From assembly GCF_007565055.1 (NCBI RefSeq), contig NC_044566.1:61948564-62012563 (forward strand): a DNA stretch of 64,000 bases. The letters are read 5' to 3'. Numbering within the stretch: position 1 is the stretch's first letter; every line of letters begins with the position of its first letter. Below are positions 54,331-64,000 of this stretch, one piece after another. The notes below the pieces were generated by a model, which had not been told where the DNA came from, did no database searches, and saw only the letters and a program-made list of their open reading frames with translations. The stretch is from Rhinopithecus roxellana. Lineage: Eukaryota; Chordata; Mammalia; Primates; Cercopithecidae. Both the position numbers and the translations under genes were made by a program.

Positions 54331-55205
54331 AGGGTGCGGGAGAAATAAGACAGCCTCTGCCAGCTGGGAGAGGGTGATACCCACACAGCTGTGCAACCTG
54401 GGGACAGAAGTGCCAGGTAACCCCAGAGCCTGCAGGAGCGCACCCCACTCAGCAGGAAGGTGTGTGTCACTGGCACTTTCCTAAAGCAGGTGAGGCTTTG
54501 AGAATGCCAAACCAGCCAGGCCAAGAGAGCTGGAGAGAAGGGAAGGCCGGGAGGGGCAGCCCGAGTGTGGATGGATCAGTGGCACCTAGCTAGGTGTGCT
54601 GCAGAGAAAGTGTCCGCAGAGAGGCAGAATGACCAACAGAAGGTGGAGGTGGACACGTTGGCCAGAAACAAGAAGGACTGGTCTTCGTGTGAGATGGGAG
54701 GAGAAGTGTGAGGGCAGATGGGACTGCAGGCTGGGGTACAGAGGGGTCAGTGATAGAGAAGGGTTCAATAAATGCTGGCTCGGTCATCAGTTAAGAGGGT
54801 GGCCTCCATTGGTTAAGAGGGTAGCCTCCATGCTACACTTGTGTGGGTCTGGGAATGCAGCTGACCTTTCCTCAGCCAGATTCCTGCTTCCTCTGGCTGT
54901 AGCCCTCTCCACAACTGAAGAGAATATGCCCTTCAGTCCAGAAGCCAGAAAGAATGTCAGCAGATCTCAAATGCTTCCATCCAACACACCGCCCCGCCCA
55001 CTTGGCTCATTCCTCCCTGCAAGGCCCCACTAATACCTGTTCAGGTCCCCTGATGCTGCCACCTGGGAAGGGACTGGAAAGGGCTTGGGGCTTGGCTGCA
55101 CCTCCCCCCGATCCAATCCTGATTCAAAGGGTCTAGCTCTCTGCCTTGGTCAGCCAGTTTAGTCTTTCTGTGGGGACTGTTTTCTTCTCTCCTCAAATCT
55201 GTCTC
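54331..55205. other. GC-richer unique sequence, no gene seen
   Basis: Opposing frames (54596-55033 plus, 54787-54586 minus) read through the same DNA and have no homology. CpG-poor. A 19-base repeat 'ggttaagagggtggcctcca'-like occurs twice (about 54791-54809 and 54812-54830). Confidence 0.4.
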
Positions 55206-55207
55206 CA

Positions 55208-55357
55208 GGCCAGGCGCGGTGGCTCACACCTGTAATCTCAGCACTTTGGGAGGCCGAGGCAGGCAGATCACATGAGGCCGGGGGTTCAAGACCAGCCTGG
55301 CAAACGTGACAAAACCCTGTCTCTACTAAAAATACAAAAACAAAAAACAAAAAAAAC
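55208..55357 (+). mobile_element. Alu left arm with A-tail (AluS-like)
   Basis: Single left arm ending in an interrupted A-tail; the right arm is absent. Confidence 0.9.
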
Positions 55358-55489
55358 TGTCTACTTGATGTCCTCAGACTGCCCCCTGAGAGGATGGGAG
55401 TGAATGAAGACAAAGGGGGGAATCCAGAAAGCATGCTTGGCTCTAAGGTGATTGTGTGCGCTGAGGTAAGTGCAGATGAAATCACTGCT

Positions 55490-55625
55490 TCACACTAAGC
55501 CACTAGATAGGAGTATGATGGAAACGGGATGGGCCCTGTGTTGAGAACTGTTGAGGTTGAATAGCGGATACGGGGGTTTCATTATACTCTGCTTTTGCAA
55601 TTTTCCATAATAAAAAGTTGAAAAA
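55490..55625 (+). mobile_element. L1M 3' terminus fragment
   Basis: 'tgttgaggttgaatagcggatacgggggtttcattatactctgcttttgcaattttccataataaaaagtt' matches old L1 3' ends. Confidence 0.65.
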
Positions 55626-55626
55626 C

Positions 55627-56258
55627 ATGCTCACACCTGTAATCCCAGCACTTTGGGAGGCCAAGGTGGGTGGATCACCTGAGGTCAGGAGTTCAAGACC
55701 AGCCTGACCAATATGGTGAAACCCCCTCTCTATTAAAAATATAAAAATGGTTGGGCGCGGTGGCTCATGCCTGTAATCCCAGCACTTTGGGAGGCCGAGG
55801 CAGGCGGATCACGAGGTCAGGAGATCCAAGACCATCCTGGCTGACATGGTGAAACCCTGTCTCTACTAAAACTACAAAAAATTAGCCAGGCCTGGTGGCT
55901 CGCACCTGTAATCCCAGCTACTCAGGAGGCTGAGGCAGGAGAATTGTTTGAACCTGGGAGGCAGAGGTTGCAGTGAGCTGAGATAGCACCACTGCGCTCC
56001 AGCCTAGGCGACAAGAGCAAGACTCCATCTCAAAAAAACAAACAATAACAACAAAAACAAAACAACAACAACAAAATATATATATATGTTAGCTGGGCAT
56101 GGTGGTGGCACCTGTAGTCCCAGCTACTTGGGAGGCTGAGACAAGAGAATTGCTTGAACCTGGGAGGCAGAGGTTGCAGTGAGCCAAGATCACGCCAGTG
56201 CACTCCAGCCTGGGCAACAGAGTGAGACTCTGTCTCAAAAAAAAAAAAAAAAATTGAA
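55627..56258 (+). mobile_element. AluS-like SINE split by a younger Alu
   Basis: Left arm 55627-55746 (lacking its first ~20 bases) and right arm 56089-56258 of one sense Alu are separated by a complete Alu. Confidence 0.9.
55749..56088 (+). mobile_element. AluSc/Y-like SINE inserted in an Alu
   Basis: Full-length sense Alu with a long (AAC)n/(AT)n tail (56036-56088), inserted at the middle A-rich linker of the older element. Confidence 0.93.
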
Positions 56259-56985
56259 AAATAAATAGTTGGTATTTTGAAAATGCTGTGAATTGACACT
56301 AATACTTCATTTTTGCCAGTCATGTGATAAACGTATTATTTACCAATGTAAGGGGAAGAAAGCAAGAACTGTTTTGTAGGAACTCTGCTGGTTTGGAGCT
56401 CTCCTTCCCTCTCTCACCTCCAACTCCAGTCTTTGGCCAGTATTATCTGGTATTACCCCTCCTTGGTTTTAATCAGAGTTACCCTTCAACTTCTTTCCTC
56501 CTGTCTGAGCATGCTTGCCTTTATCTGTTTTTCATCTGTAAGGGTAATCCTAGTGTAAGGAAGTTCAATTTCAGCCTAACCAAAACCTTCCCCTGATCTA
56601 AGCTTTTCTTTCCACTGCAGCTATGACTTTGATGTGATGGAGAGTTGCTGGTTGTCATACTTGTTTTTAAATTACCCCTCTTGGATAAATAATCTTTTTT
56701 TGTCTAGCTTTATCATAGAGGTCTCTGATGTTTTGAAAAGAAGTATCTAGATAACCAACCAGAGAACTGTTGGGGGAAAGAAAATGCAAAACAAAACAAA
56801 AAGAAGTATCAGAGCACTGAAAAGATGCTTAGCAATATTAAGCGTGAAAAACAAATTTCAGATATGAAAGATTACCTTGGATTGAAACCACATTGTGATT
56901 GAGAAACTTGAAGACAAAGTAACTTCATGAGTCAAAAGATAAGAAACCAGCTAGCAAGAACAACAGATGTTTTGGGTGGAGCCTT
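56259..56985. other. Unique sequence, no gene seen
   Basis: No repeat or coding homology recognised. Confidence 0.45.
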
Positions 56986-57004
56986 ATGTCACAGACTGGG
57001 GTGG

Positions 57005-57195
57005 GGTAATTCACATCCAGCCTTCTAACTGTCCTTCCCTCCAGACCCAACCCAACTCATCCCACCTTCTTCAGAGCTCCTCATTAGCTTCAAAATAAAA
57101 CCTGAATTTCTTCAAGGGCATCTAAGATGACATTAACAATCTCCCATCTCGTATCTCAAAGTTTCCTTCTTGGAAGCCTTTCTTGACTCCCCTGA
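57005..57195 (+). mobile_element. L2 fragment
   Basis: Sense L2: 'cctcattagcttcaaaataaaacctgaatttcttcaagggcatctaagatgac' and 'ttcttggaagcctttcttgactcc'. Confidence 0.5.
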
Positions 57196-57258
57196 AAAAA
57201 AAAAAAATGGTGATTTCTCCATGAGTGCTCCCAAAGCACCAAAATATACAATACATTT

Positions 57259-57293
57259 CTGTATGTGTGTATGTATGTATGTATGTATGTATT
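57259..57293. repeat. (GTAT)n microsatellite
   Basis: About eight tetramer units at the tail side of the adjacent antisense Alu arm. Confidence 0.9.
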
Positions 57294-57445
57294 TATTTTG
57301 GAGTCAGGGTCTTGCTATGTTGCCCAGGCTGGAGTGCAGTGGCTATTCACAGCTGCGATCATAGCACACTGCAGCCTTAAACTCCTGGGCTCAAGCAATC
57401 CTCCCTCCATGGCCTCCCTCTCCAGTAGCTAGAATTACAGATAAT
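57294..57445 (-). mobile_element. Alu monomer (FRAM-like), reversed
   Basis: Reversed right-arm Alu with 'ctattcacagctgcgatcatagcacactgcagcc'. Confidence 0.85.
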
Positions 57446-57500
57446 ACGGTATGACCCAGCCCTACAATACCTTTATTATTGTTGTCCCTGCTACAAGTTC

Positions 57501-57783
57501 TTTTTTTTTTTTTTTTTTTGAGACAGAGTCTTGCTCTGTCTCCCAGGCTGGAGTGCAGTGGCGCGATCTCGGCTCACTGCAAGCTCCACCTCCCGGGTTC
57601 CCGCCATTCTCCTGCCTCAGCCTCCTGAGTAGCTGGGACTACAGGCGCCCGCCACCGTGCCCGGCTAATTTTATGTATTTTTAGTAGAGACGGGTTTCAC
57701 CATGTTAGCCAGGATGGTCTCGATCTTCTGACCTTGTGATCCGCCCCCCTCGGGCTCCTAAAGTGCTGGGATTACAGGCGTGA
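57501..57783 (-). mobile_element. AluY-like SINE, 5'-truncated, perfect TSD
   Basis: Antisense Alu with 21 T's and AluY-type text (caagctccacctcccgggttcccgccattc). The last ~18 bases (Alu 5' end) are missing. TSD gctacaagttc (57490-57500 and 57784-57794) shows it inserted truncated. Confidence 0.95.
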
Positions 57784-57794
57784 GCTACAAGTTC

Positions 57795-58045
57795 CTTGAG
57801 CTCAGGCAGTCTTGTTGACCTGTGCAGTACCTATGCTTAGCACCTAGGAGTTTCTCAAAAAAAAAGCTGAGTAGGATCAGTGACCCTGCAGAATTGTATT
57901 ATAGCATCCGCGAATGCAGAGGGCTCATTAAACAAACCTATAGGCTGGCAACAGAAATGTTACTTTCCTAATAGAAGAGGAACCTTCTCCATAAAAGATA
58001 TAGTACAGACTAGAATAACGATTTATTATTTAATAAAATGATTTA
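57795..58045. other. Unique sequence, no gene seen
   Basis: No repeat or coding homology recognised. Confidence 0.35.
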
Positions 58046-58049
58046 TTTT

Positions 58050-58145
58050 ATAATTTATTTATTCATATATTTTTATTGTGTGCTTACTAAGGAGTCAGCC
58101 TCTATGCTAAACGCTTTACCTACATTACCTGATTTGCATTTATCC
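58050..58145 (-). mobile_element. MIR SINE fragment
   Basis: Reversed MIR: 'tattgtgtgcttactaaggagtcagcctctatgctaaacgctttacctacattacctgatttgc'. Confidence 0.6.
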
Positions 58146-58228
58146 TAAACTTTTTTCTGTTTATTTGTACTCCCTCTCCTTCACCTGCTTTGTATCTCAT
58201 CAACTCTGTTCAGAGTGTGGAGACTAAG

Positions 58229-58531
58229 GCCAAGCGCCATGGCTCATGCCTATAATCCCAGCACTTTGGGAGACGGGTAGATTGCTTGACACCAGGAGTT
58301 CGAGACCCTCCTGGCCAGTGTGGTGAAACCACATCTCTATTAAAAATACAAAAATTAGCTGGGTATGGTGGCAGGCACCTGTAATCCCAGCTACTCGGGA
58401 GGCTGAGGCAGGTGAATTACTTGAACCCAGGAGGCAGAGGTTGCAGTGAGCCAAGATTGCGCCACTGTATCCCAGCCTGGGTGACAAAGTGAGGCCCTGT
58501 CTCAAAATAAAATAAAATAAAATAAATAAAA
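58229..58531 (+). mobile_element. AluS-like SINE
   Basis: Full-length sense Alu with an (AAAAT)n tail. Confidence 0.95.
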
Positions 58532-58554
58532 TCTGCATACCTAGATTATAATGC

Positions 58555-59165
58555 AACACTGCAAATACAGTAAAAAATGTAACTGTACATGTTACTTGAA
58601 TTTTATGATGTGCCTATACATCCACACAGTATGTACATTATATCTCAATAAAACTGGTTTTAAAATCTTGGCCGGGCGCGGTGGCTCAAGCCTGTAATCC
58701 CAGCACTTTGGGAGGCCGAGACGGGCGGATCACGAGGTCAGGAGATCGAGACCATCCTGGCTAACACGGTGAAACCCCGTCTCTACTAAAAATACAAAAA
58801 AAAAAAAACTAGCTGGGCGAGGTGGCGGCACCTGTAGTCCCAGCTACTCGGGAGGCTGAGGCAGGAGAATGGCATGAACCCGGGAGGCGGAGCTTGCAGT
58901 GAGCTGAGATCTGGCCACTGCACTCCAGCCTGGGTGACAGAGCGAGACTCTGTCTCAAAAAAAAATAAAAAATAAAATAAAATAAAATCCTGTGTAAGGT
59001 TTTCTATGTAAATGAACAAAAAAGGTCTAGAATAACTATTAATTACTTACAAGGAAGGAACTGAGATGGGGGATGGGCCTTAAGGAGAACAAGTTTGATT
59101 TTTTTTATTCTGTGCACTTCTGTATCTGAATGTTTTCCAGTGAGCATATGTGTTAGCTTGTATAT
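58555..59165 (+). mobile_element. L1M 3' fragments around an AluYR
   Basis: 'gtacattatatctcaataaaactgg' before the Alu and 'tttttttattctgtgcacttctgtatctgaatgttttcc' after it look like old L1 3' sequence. They may come from one or two elements. Confidence 0.5.
58670..58981 (+). mobile_element. AluY of the Old World monkey AluYR type
   Basis: Young sense Alu with ggctcaagcctg, gagacgggcggatcacgagg, aactagctgggcgagg, and gagctgagatctggccac. Flanks taaaatct (58661-58668 and 58982-58989) are a TSD. Confidence 0.9.
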
Positions 59166-59179
59166 TTTTGGTCTGTTTT

Positions 59180-59255
59180 ATTCACTGCTGTAATCCTAGC
59201 ACCCAGATCAGTGCCTACACATAGCAGAGGCTCAATAAGTATTTGTTAAATGAAA
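59180..59255 (+). mobile_element. L2 3'-end fragment
   Basis: 'ctgctgtaatcctagcacccagatcagtgcctacacatagcagaggctcaataagtatttgttaaatg' is the sense L2 3' end. Confidence 0.7.
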
Positions 59256-59960
59256 AATAAGTGAATTATACTTTAAATGTAAAAAAACCCAAATGGAGTA
59301 CATAATAACTTGATTGGTTTGTGTATGGCTGACTCAAACTTTCTAATTTTTAAAATTCATTTCCAAAATAGATTTATGGAACCGATGCTTTTTAGCAATT
59401 TGAGAACTATTCTTGGAATACTCTGAATGGGTCCTGGCTTAAAAAATCCAAGCACTGAATTTGATTTTTGGCTGTAAAATTTGGCTATGAAAGGAGTTTC
59501 CCCAGTGTATCTTTTAATCAATCTGCTATAAAGCATGTACAATCATTTATTTTTCTTATCTAATACGAGAAAATGAAGTGTTGTAACTGAACATAGCTGT
59601 AACTATGTTCACTGGTGACTTGATTTGTATTTGGTATTGCCTTTACATTACCTGATGGATTTTTTTTTTAAACAATAGTGGAAGTAAATTTACCAGTAAT
59701 TTGCAATCCAGGCTAAAATCTGTATCTGAACACCTCCTTCCCTGATGTACTTGCAAGTATATTAAGGTAAATACTTGTTGATACATACCTGAAATGCTGA
59801 AATAATATTGTCTATTAGTATTTAAATGTGGTTACTAATTATGTGATGATTATTTACAACAATCAACCTTTTATCTTGCTATTGATTAAATGGAAGTTTT
59901 TTTTAGTTCTATTTAATGCATTCATAAATATATAAAATAATATCTTGATTTTAATCTTGC
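59256..59960. other. AT-rich sequence, no gene seen
   Basis: No repeat or coding homology recognised. Confidence 0.45.
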
Positions 59961-59972
59961 CTCTCTTCTAAA

Positions 59973-60180
59973 ACAGTGGTTCTTAAGCCTTTTGGAGATC
60001 CTTAAGGATCTGATAAAAGCAATGAGTCTTTGCACTGTAAAAATGTACACATTTAGGTTACAGTGAACTCCAGCCACTGCACTCCAGCCCAGGCAACAGA
60101 GCAAGAATCTGTCTCTAAACTAAACTAAATGTACACAGTTAAGGATGGTTCCAAACCTCAGGTTAATAACTCTTGTTCTA
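59973..60180 (+). mobile_element. hAT-like DNA transposon relic with an Alu scrap inside
   Basis: acagtggttcttaagcctttt at the left resembles a hAT terminus, with possible right part near 60170. Bases 60058-60128 are the last ~55 bases of an Alu plus tail. Family not assigned. Confidence 0.35.
60058..60128 (+). mobile_element. Alu 3'-end scrap
   Basis: Only 'cagtgaactccagccactgcactccagcccaggcaacagagcaagaatctgtctc' and a short tail. Confidence 0.85.
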
Positions 60181-60228
60181 AATCATTCAAATGCATGGAG
60201 CTATCCATAGATACCTCCACATCAAAAT

Positions 60229-60251
60229 TTACATATATATATATATATATA
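60229..60251. repeat. (AT)n microsatellite
   Basis: About 11 AT dinucleotides. Confidence 0.9.
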
Positions 60252-60366
60252 GCTTAAAAGTATGTAATTTGACCAAGTTTCCTAGCTTTTTATATTGATG
60301 GTAACTTTCACATTTAACCTGTGGCTCTTTAGGGTATCCAATTCATTTATTAGAATATCATACTCA

Positions 60367-61100
60367 GGCACAGTGACTCACATCTGTAATCCCACATTTT
60401 GGGAGACCAAGGTGGGAGGATCACTTCAGGAGGAGTTCAAGACTAGTCTGGGCAACACTGCAAGACCCCATGTCTACAAAAAAAAATTTTTTTTAATTAG
60501 CCAGGTGTGGGTGGGGTGCAGTGGCTCACACCTGTAATCCCAGCACCTTGGGAGGCCAAGGCAGGAAGATCACTTGAGGCCAGGAGTTCTAGACCAGCCT
60601 GGCTAACATGGCGAAACCCCATCCCACCTTCTCAGGAGGCTGAGGCAGGAGAATCCCTTGAACCCGGGAGATCTTGCAGTGAGCTGAGATCATGCCATTG
60701 CACTCCAGCCTGGGTGACAGAGCAAGAATCCATCTTGGAAAAAAAAAAATAAATTGAAAAACAGAAGTTAGCTGGGTGTGGTGCCACACACCTGTGATCC
60801 CAGCTACTCGGGAGGCTGAGGCAGGAGAATCACTTGAACCCAGGAGGCAGAGGTTGAAGTGAGCTGAGATCATGCCACTGCACTCCAGCCTGGGCAACAG
60901 AATGAGACTCTGTCTCAAAAAAAAAAAAAAAAAAATTAGCCAGGTGAGGCAGCACACACATGTAATCCCAGCTATTTGGGAGACTGAGTGGCGAGGATCG
61001 CTTGAGCCCAGGAATTCAGGGCTGAGGTGAGCCGTGATCGCACCACTGCACTCCAACCTGAGCAACAGAATGGGACCCTGTCTCTTAAAACACACACACA
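60367..61100 (+). mobile_element. Nested Alu cluster in a single target site
   Basis: Holds an AluJ-like left arm (60367-60500), an AluS-like element with a small internal deletion (about 60508-60750), an extra AluS right arm (60768-60935) and an AluJ-like right arm (60937-61100). A perfect 15-bp TSD (agaatatcatactca at 60352-60366 and 61101-61115) bounds the whole set. Confidence 0.9.
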
Positions 61101-61130
61101 AGAATATCATACTCAACTTGCATCACCTGG

Positions 61131-61550
61131 TATCTTAGTTCATTTTCTGTTGCTAAGACAGAATACCTGAGACTGGGTAATTTATAAATTAAATAAGTTT
61201 ATTTGGCTCATGGTTCAGGAGGCCAGGTAGTCCAAGGACATGGCAGCAGCTTCTGGTGCGGGCTTTCGTACTGCTTCAGAACATGGTGGAAAAGCAGGAG
61301 GACAGCAGCACATGCAAAAGAGACTACAAGATTGAGTCAAGCTAGCTTTTCTAACAACCTCATCTCCAGAGGGCTCACTCCTGTGAGAGCTAATTCACTC
61401 CCTCGGGAACTCACTTCACCTGATGGCATTAATTTATACCTGCGGGCTCTGCCCTCATGACCCAATCATCTCTTAAAGGCCCCATCTCTTAATACTATTA
61501 CATTGGCAATTAAGCTTCCAGGACAGGAACTTTAGAGAGACACATTCCCC
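61131..61550 (-). mobile_element. MaLR LTR (MLT1/MST class)
   Basis: Reversed LTR: 'gagactgggtaatttataaattaaataagtttatttggctcatgg', 'agcacatgcaaaagag', 'ctcatgacccaatcatctcttaaaggccccatctcttaatactattac'. No internal sequence. Confidence 0.82.
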
Positions 61551-62170
61551 CAGGCCCGAGGAACTCAGGTGGCTGGATGATTGACAGACAGGCTTCAGAA
61601 TCACTCTAACCAAATCCCAATGGCTTGGGGCAGGGTTTAGTTTTGTTTAATTGAATTCAGCAGTTTTCTTAATTCTTCAAACAATGTCACATAATTATTT
61701 AAATGTGATGTAACTAATGGATTGACTTTTCAAGGTTCCTTTTTGGTCTTATGATCCCAAATATGGATTTTAAAGAAGAGGGAATCTACAATTAATGAAG
61801 GTTTATTTCTCATACTTTGTGCTTCTATGAGAACGAGAAAAGGGTATTGTGGTTTTTAAATGTGGTTTGGGAAATGTTCATAACAATGGAAAGACCAGTG
61901 TTGGGTCAGACGATGAGGCTGCCTGATACAAAGAGAAACTCAGTTTGAAACAGGAAAAAAGAGAAACGGGAAGGGCAAAATGAAGGAAGGGTGAGAGCTG
62001 CAATTTTTGAGAAGTAATGATCGAGAGACTTTCTGGTGAAGAGCCACCCAGTCTGGAGATCAGAGATGCAACAGACCCATTTCAGACCTAAGCACACCTA
62101 TTATTCAGTTGTAGTTAGTAGGAAAACCCAAAGGGTTTGGGATGATTTCTGAACCCATCTTCAGGGTGAA
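61551..62170. other. Unique sequence, no gene seen
   Basis: No repeat or coding homology recognised. Confidence 0.45.
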
Positions 62171-62186
62171 GAATTTGCTGATTGCA

Positions 62187-62486
62187 GGCTGGGCACATTG
62201 GCTCACACCTGTAATCCCAGCAGGTTGGGAGGCCAAGGCAGGTGGACCAGGAGTTTGAGACCAGCCTAGCCAACATGGCAAAACCTTGTCTCTACTAAAA
62301 ATGCAAAAATTAGCTGGTCATGGTAGTGCACACCTGTAATCCCAGCTACTCAGGAGGCTGAGGCAGGAAAATCACTTGAACCCAGGAGGCGGAGGTTGGA
62401 GTGAGCTGAGATCACACCAGTGTACTCCAGCCTGGGCAACAGAGCAAGACTCCATCTCAAAAAAAAAAAAAAAAAAAAAAAAAAAG
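62187..62486 (+). mobile_element. AluS-like SINE, first of a tandem pair
   Basis: Full-length sense Alu with about 27 A's. The next Alu sits in this tail. Confidence 0.95.
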
Positions 62487-62487
62487 A

Positions 62488-62788
62488 CTGGGCGCAGTGG
62501 CTCACACCTGTAATCCCAGCACTTTAGGAGGCCAAGTCAGGTGGATCACTTGAGGTCAGGAGTTCGAGACCAGCCTGGCCAATATGGTGAAACTGTCTCT
62601 ACTAAAAATACAGAAATTAGCCGGGTATGGTGGCTCATGCCTGTAGTCCCAGCTACTCAGGAGGCTGAGGCAGGACAATCTCTTGAACACAGGAGGCGGA
62701 TGTTGCAGTGAGCCAAGATCATGCCACTGCACTCCAGCCTGGGCCACAAAGCAAGACTCCATCTCAATAATATAATAATAATAATAAT
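62488..62788 (+). mobile_element. AluS-like SINE, second of a tandem pair
   Basis: Sense Alu with an (AAT)n tail (62766-62790). Outer TSD aatttgctgatt (62172-62183 and 62789-62800) spans both Alus. Confidence 0.95.
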
Positions 62789-62800
62789 AATTTGCTGATT

Positions 62801-63096
62801 CCTTTTTCTAGATTTGTGTATTTGGGGCAAGAATCATTGAAATTGTGTCCGACTCTATAGCTAGACGTGGGGTGGTGGGGGGCATAAAGGGATAGAGTGA
62901 GTGATGGAGACCTTGCAAAGGAAGCAAGCCCAGCCATCTCTCCTGATATCCACTACAGCTCTTATCCCTCTCCAGCCCCTCCCACTCCTGCTGCATCCCA
63001 GGGGGACAAGGAAAAGTCAATGAGAAGATAAATTCCGAGAGAAGATCATCAAACTTGTCCAACAAAAAGTCTTAATTGACCTTGGGAAGATATATT
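62801..63096. other. Unique sequence, no gene seen
   Basis: No repeat or coding homology recognised. Confidence 0.4.
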
Positions 63097-63217
63097 TTGA
63101 GATGGAGTCTCGCTGTGTTCCCCAGGCTGGAGTGCAGTGGTGCAATCTCAGCTCACTACAACCTCCACCTTCTAAGTTCAAGTGATTGTCCTGCTTCAGC
63201 CTCCCGAGTAGCTGGGA
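63097..63217 (-). mobile_element. Alu fragment joined to L1
   Basis: The reversed right arm stops abruptly at 'gtagctggga' and L1 starts at the next base. Confidence 0.92.
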
Positions 63218-63968
63218 AGAGAAATGCAAATCAAAACCCCAATGAGATACTATCCCACACTAGTCAGAATGGCCATTACTAAAAAGTCAAAAAACAACAG
63301 ATGCTGGCAAGGTTGTGGAGAGAAGGGAATGCTTACACACTGCTGGTAGGAATATACATTAGTCCAGCCACTGTGGAAAGCAGTTTGCCGATTCCTCAAA
63401 GAACTTAAAACAGAACTACCATTCCACCCAGCAATTCCATTACTGGGTATATACCCGAAGGAATAGAAATCGTTCTATCATAAAGACACACACACCTGTA
63501 TGTGTTCATTGCGGCACTCCTCCCAATAGCATAAGTCATGGAATGAACCTAAATGCCCATCAGTGGTAGACTGGATAAAGAAAATGTGGTACATATACAC
63601 CATTGAATACTACCCAGCCATAAAAACGAATAAGAGCATGTCCTTTGCAGCAACATGGATAGAGTTGAAGGTCATCACCCTAAAGGAACTAATGCAGAAA
63701 CAGAAAGATACAGCATGTTCCCATCTATAAGTGGGAGCTAAACAGTGAGTACACATGGATACAAAGAGGGGAGCAATAGACACTGGGGCCTACTTGAGGG
63801 TGGAGGCTGAGAGGAGGGTGAGGGTCAAAAAACTACTTGTCAGGCACCATGCTTATTATCTGGGTGACAAAATAATCTGTACACCAAGCCCCCATGACAC
63901 AAAATTTACCTATATAACAAACCTGTATCCCCAAACCTAAAATGAAAGTTAAAAAAAAAAAAAAAAAA
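63218..63968 (+). mobile_element. L1 3' end (L1PA/L1PB age class)
   Basis: Sense end of ORF2 and 3' UTR: 'agagaaatgcaaatcaaaacc', 'tggaaagcagtttgccgattcctcaaag', 'catgttcccatctataagtgggagctaaa', ending in 18 A's (63951-63968). 5'-truncated. The ORF2 tail is disrupted. Confidence 0.95.
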
Positions 63969-64000
63969 GCCTGGCCAACATGGTGAAACCCTACCTCTAC
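63969..64000 (+). mobile_element. Alu fragment, cut by the window edge
   Basis: gcctggccaacatggtgaaaccc is sense Alu left-arm sequence directly after the L1 A-tail. It lies in the opposite orientation to the Alu before the L1. Confidence 0.85.

Noticed and set aside
54596..55033. 145-codon frame in GC-richer DNA
   Set aside because: Frames also lie open on the opposite strand over the same bases, there is no homology, and GC-rich DNA has few stops.
1..64000. An undescribed multi-gene system
   Set aside because: No intact gene cluster, defence-like module or RNA gene is visible. The window is explained by repeats, three dead retrocopies and unique non-coding DNA.

Overview
The window is 64 kb of primate genomic DNA, almost certainly from an Old World monkey (macaque, baboon or guenon type). 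About 65 Alu elements or fragments cover roughly a quarter of it. Four of them (near 15.7, 29.0, 43.5 and 58.7 kb) share a set of sequence differences typical of the cercopithecid AluYR lineage rather than of human AluY. L1, L2, MIR, MaLR-type LTRs and small hAT/Tigger DNA transposons fill much of the rest. I found no intact multi-exon protein-coding gene, no canonical RNA gene, no CpG island and no CRISPR-like array.

The only gene-derived sequences I can name are three dead processed retrocopies. PTPN2 (TC45 splice form) lies on the minus strand at 6.9-8.4 kb, with its poly(A) tail and an imperfect target-site duplication still visible. MFAP1 (19.5-21.4 kb, plus) is followed almost directly by a 5'-truncated RBM22 (21.4-23.1 kb, plus). 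MFAP1 and RBM22 both encode spliceosome proteins; here both are inactivated by stops, frameshifts and, in RBM22, an Alu insertion.

Region by region: 0-5 kb holds old L2 reverse-transcriptase fragments, MER20, MER5A and L2 tails. 5-9.4 kb holds an L1 3' end and the PTPN2 retrocopy. 10-17 kb is Alu clusters and a THE1 LTR. 17.6-18.2 kb is an old LTR-like block. 19-24 kb is the retrocopy pair. 24-32.5 kb holds L1M elements repeatedly split by Alus, then MER2. 32.5-36 kb is mostly unique sequence with one interrupted reading frame of unknown origin. 36-43 kb holds a three-level nest (L1 in an LTR in an AluJ), an L1M 3' end and Alu pairs. 43-50 kb holds an AluYR beside MER5, an LTR-like element with a locally copied insert, a 110-bp quasi-palindrome and MaLR LTRs. 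50-64 kb holds L2/MIR relics, a 69-bp tandem duplication, Alu nests, another MaLR LTR and an L1 3' end cut off by the window edge.

Nothing here forms a working operon-like or multi-gene system. The most informative signals are structural: nested insertions that give relative ages, a templated insertion, a quasi-palindrome and the MFAP1-RBM22 junction. Repeat family names come from memory of consensus sequences, so subfamily calls are approximate and boundaries are good to about 5-20 bases unless a target-site duplication (TSD) is cited.
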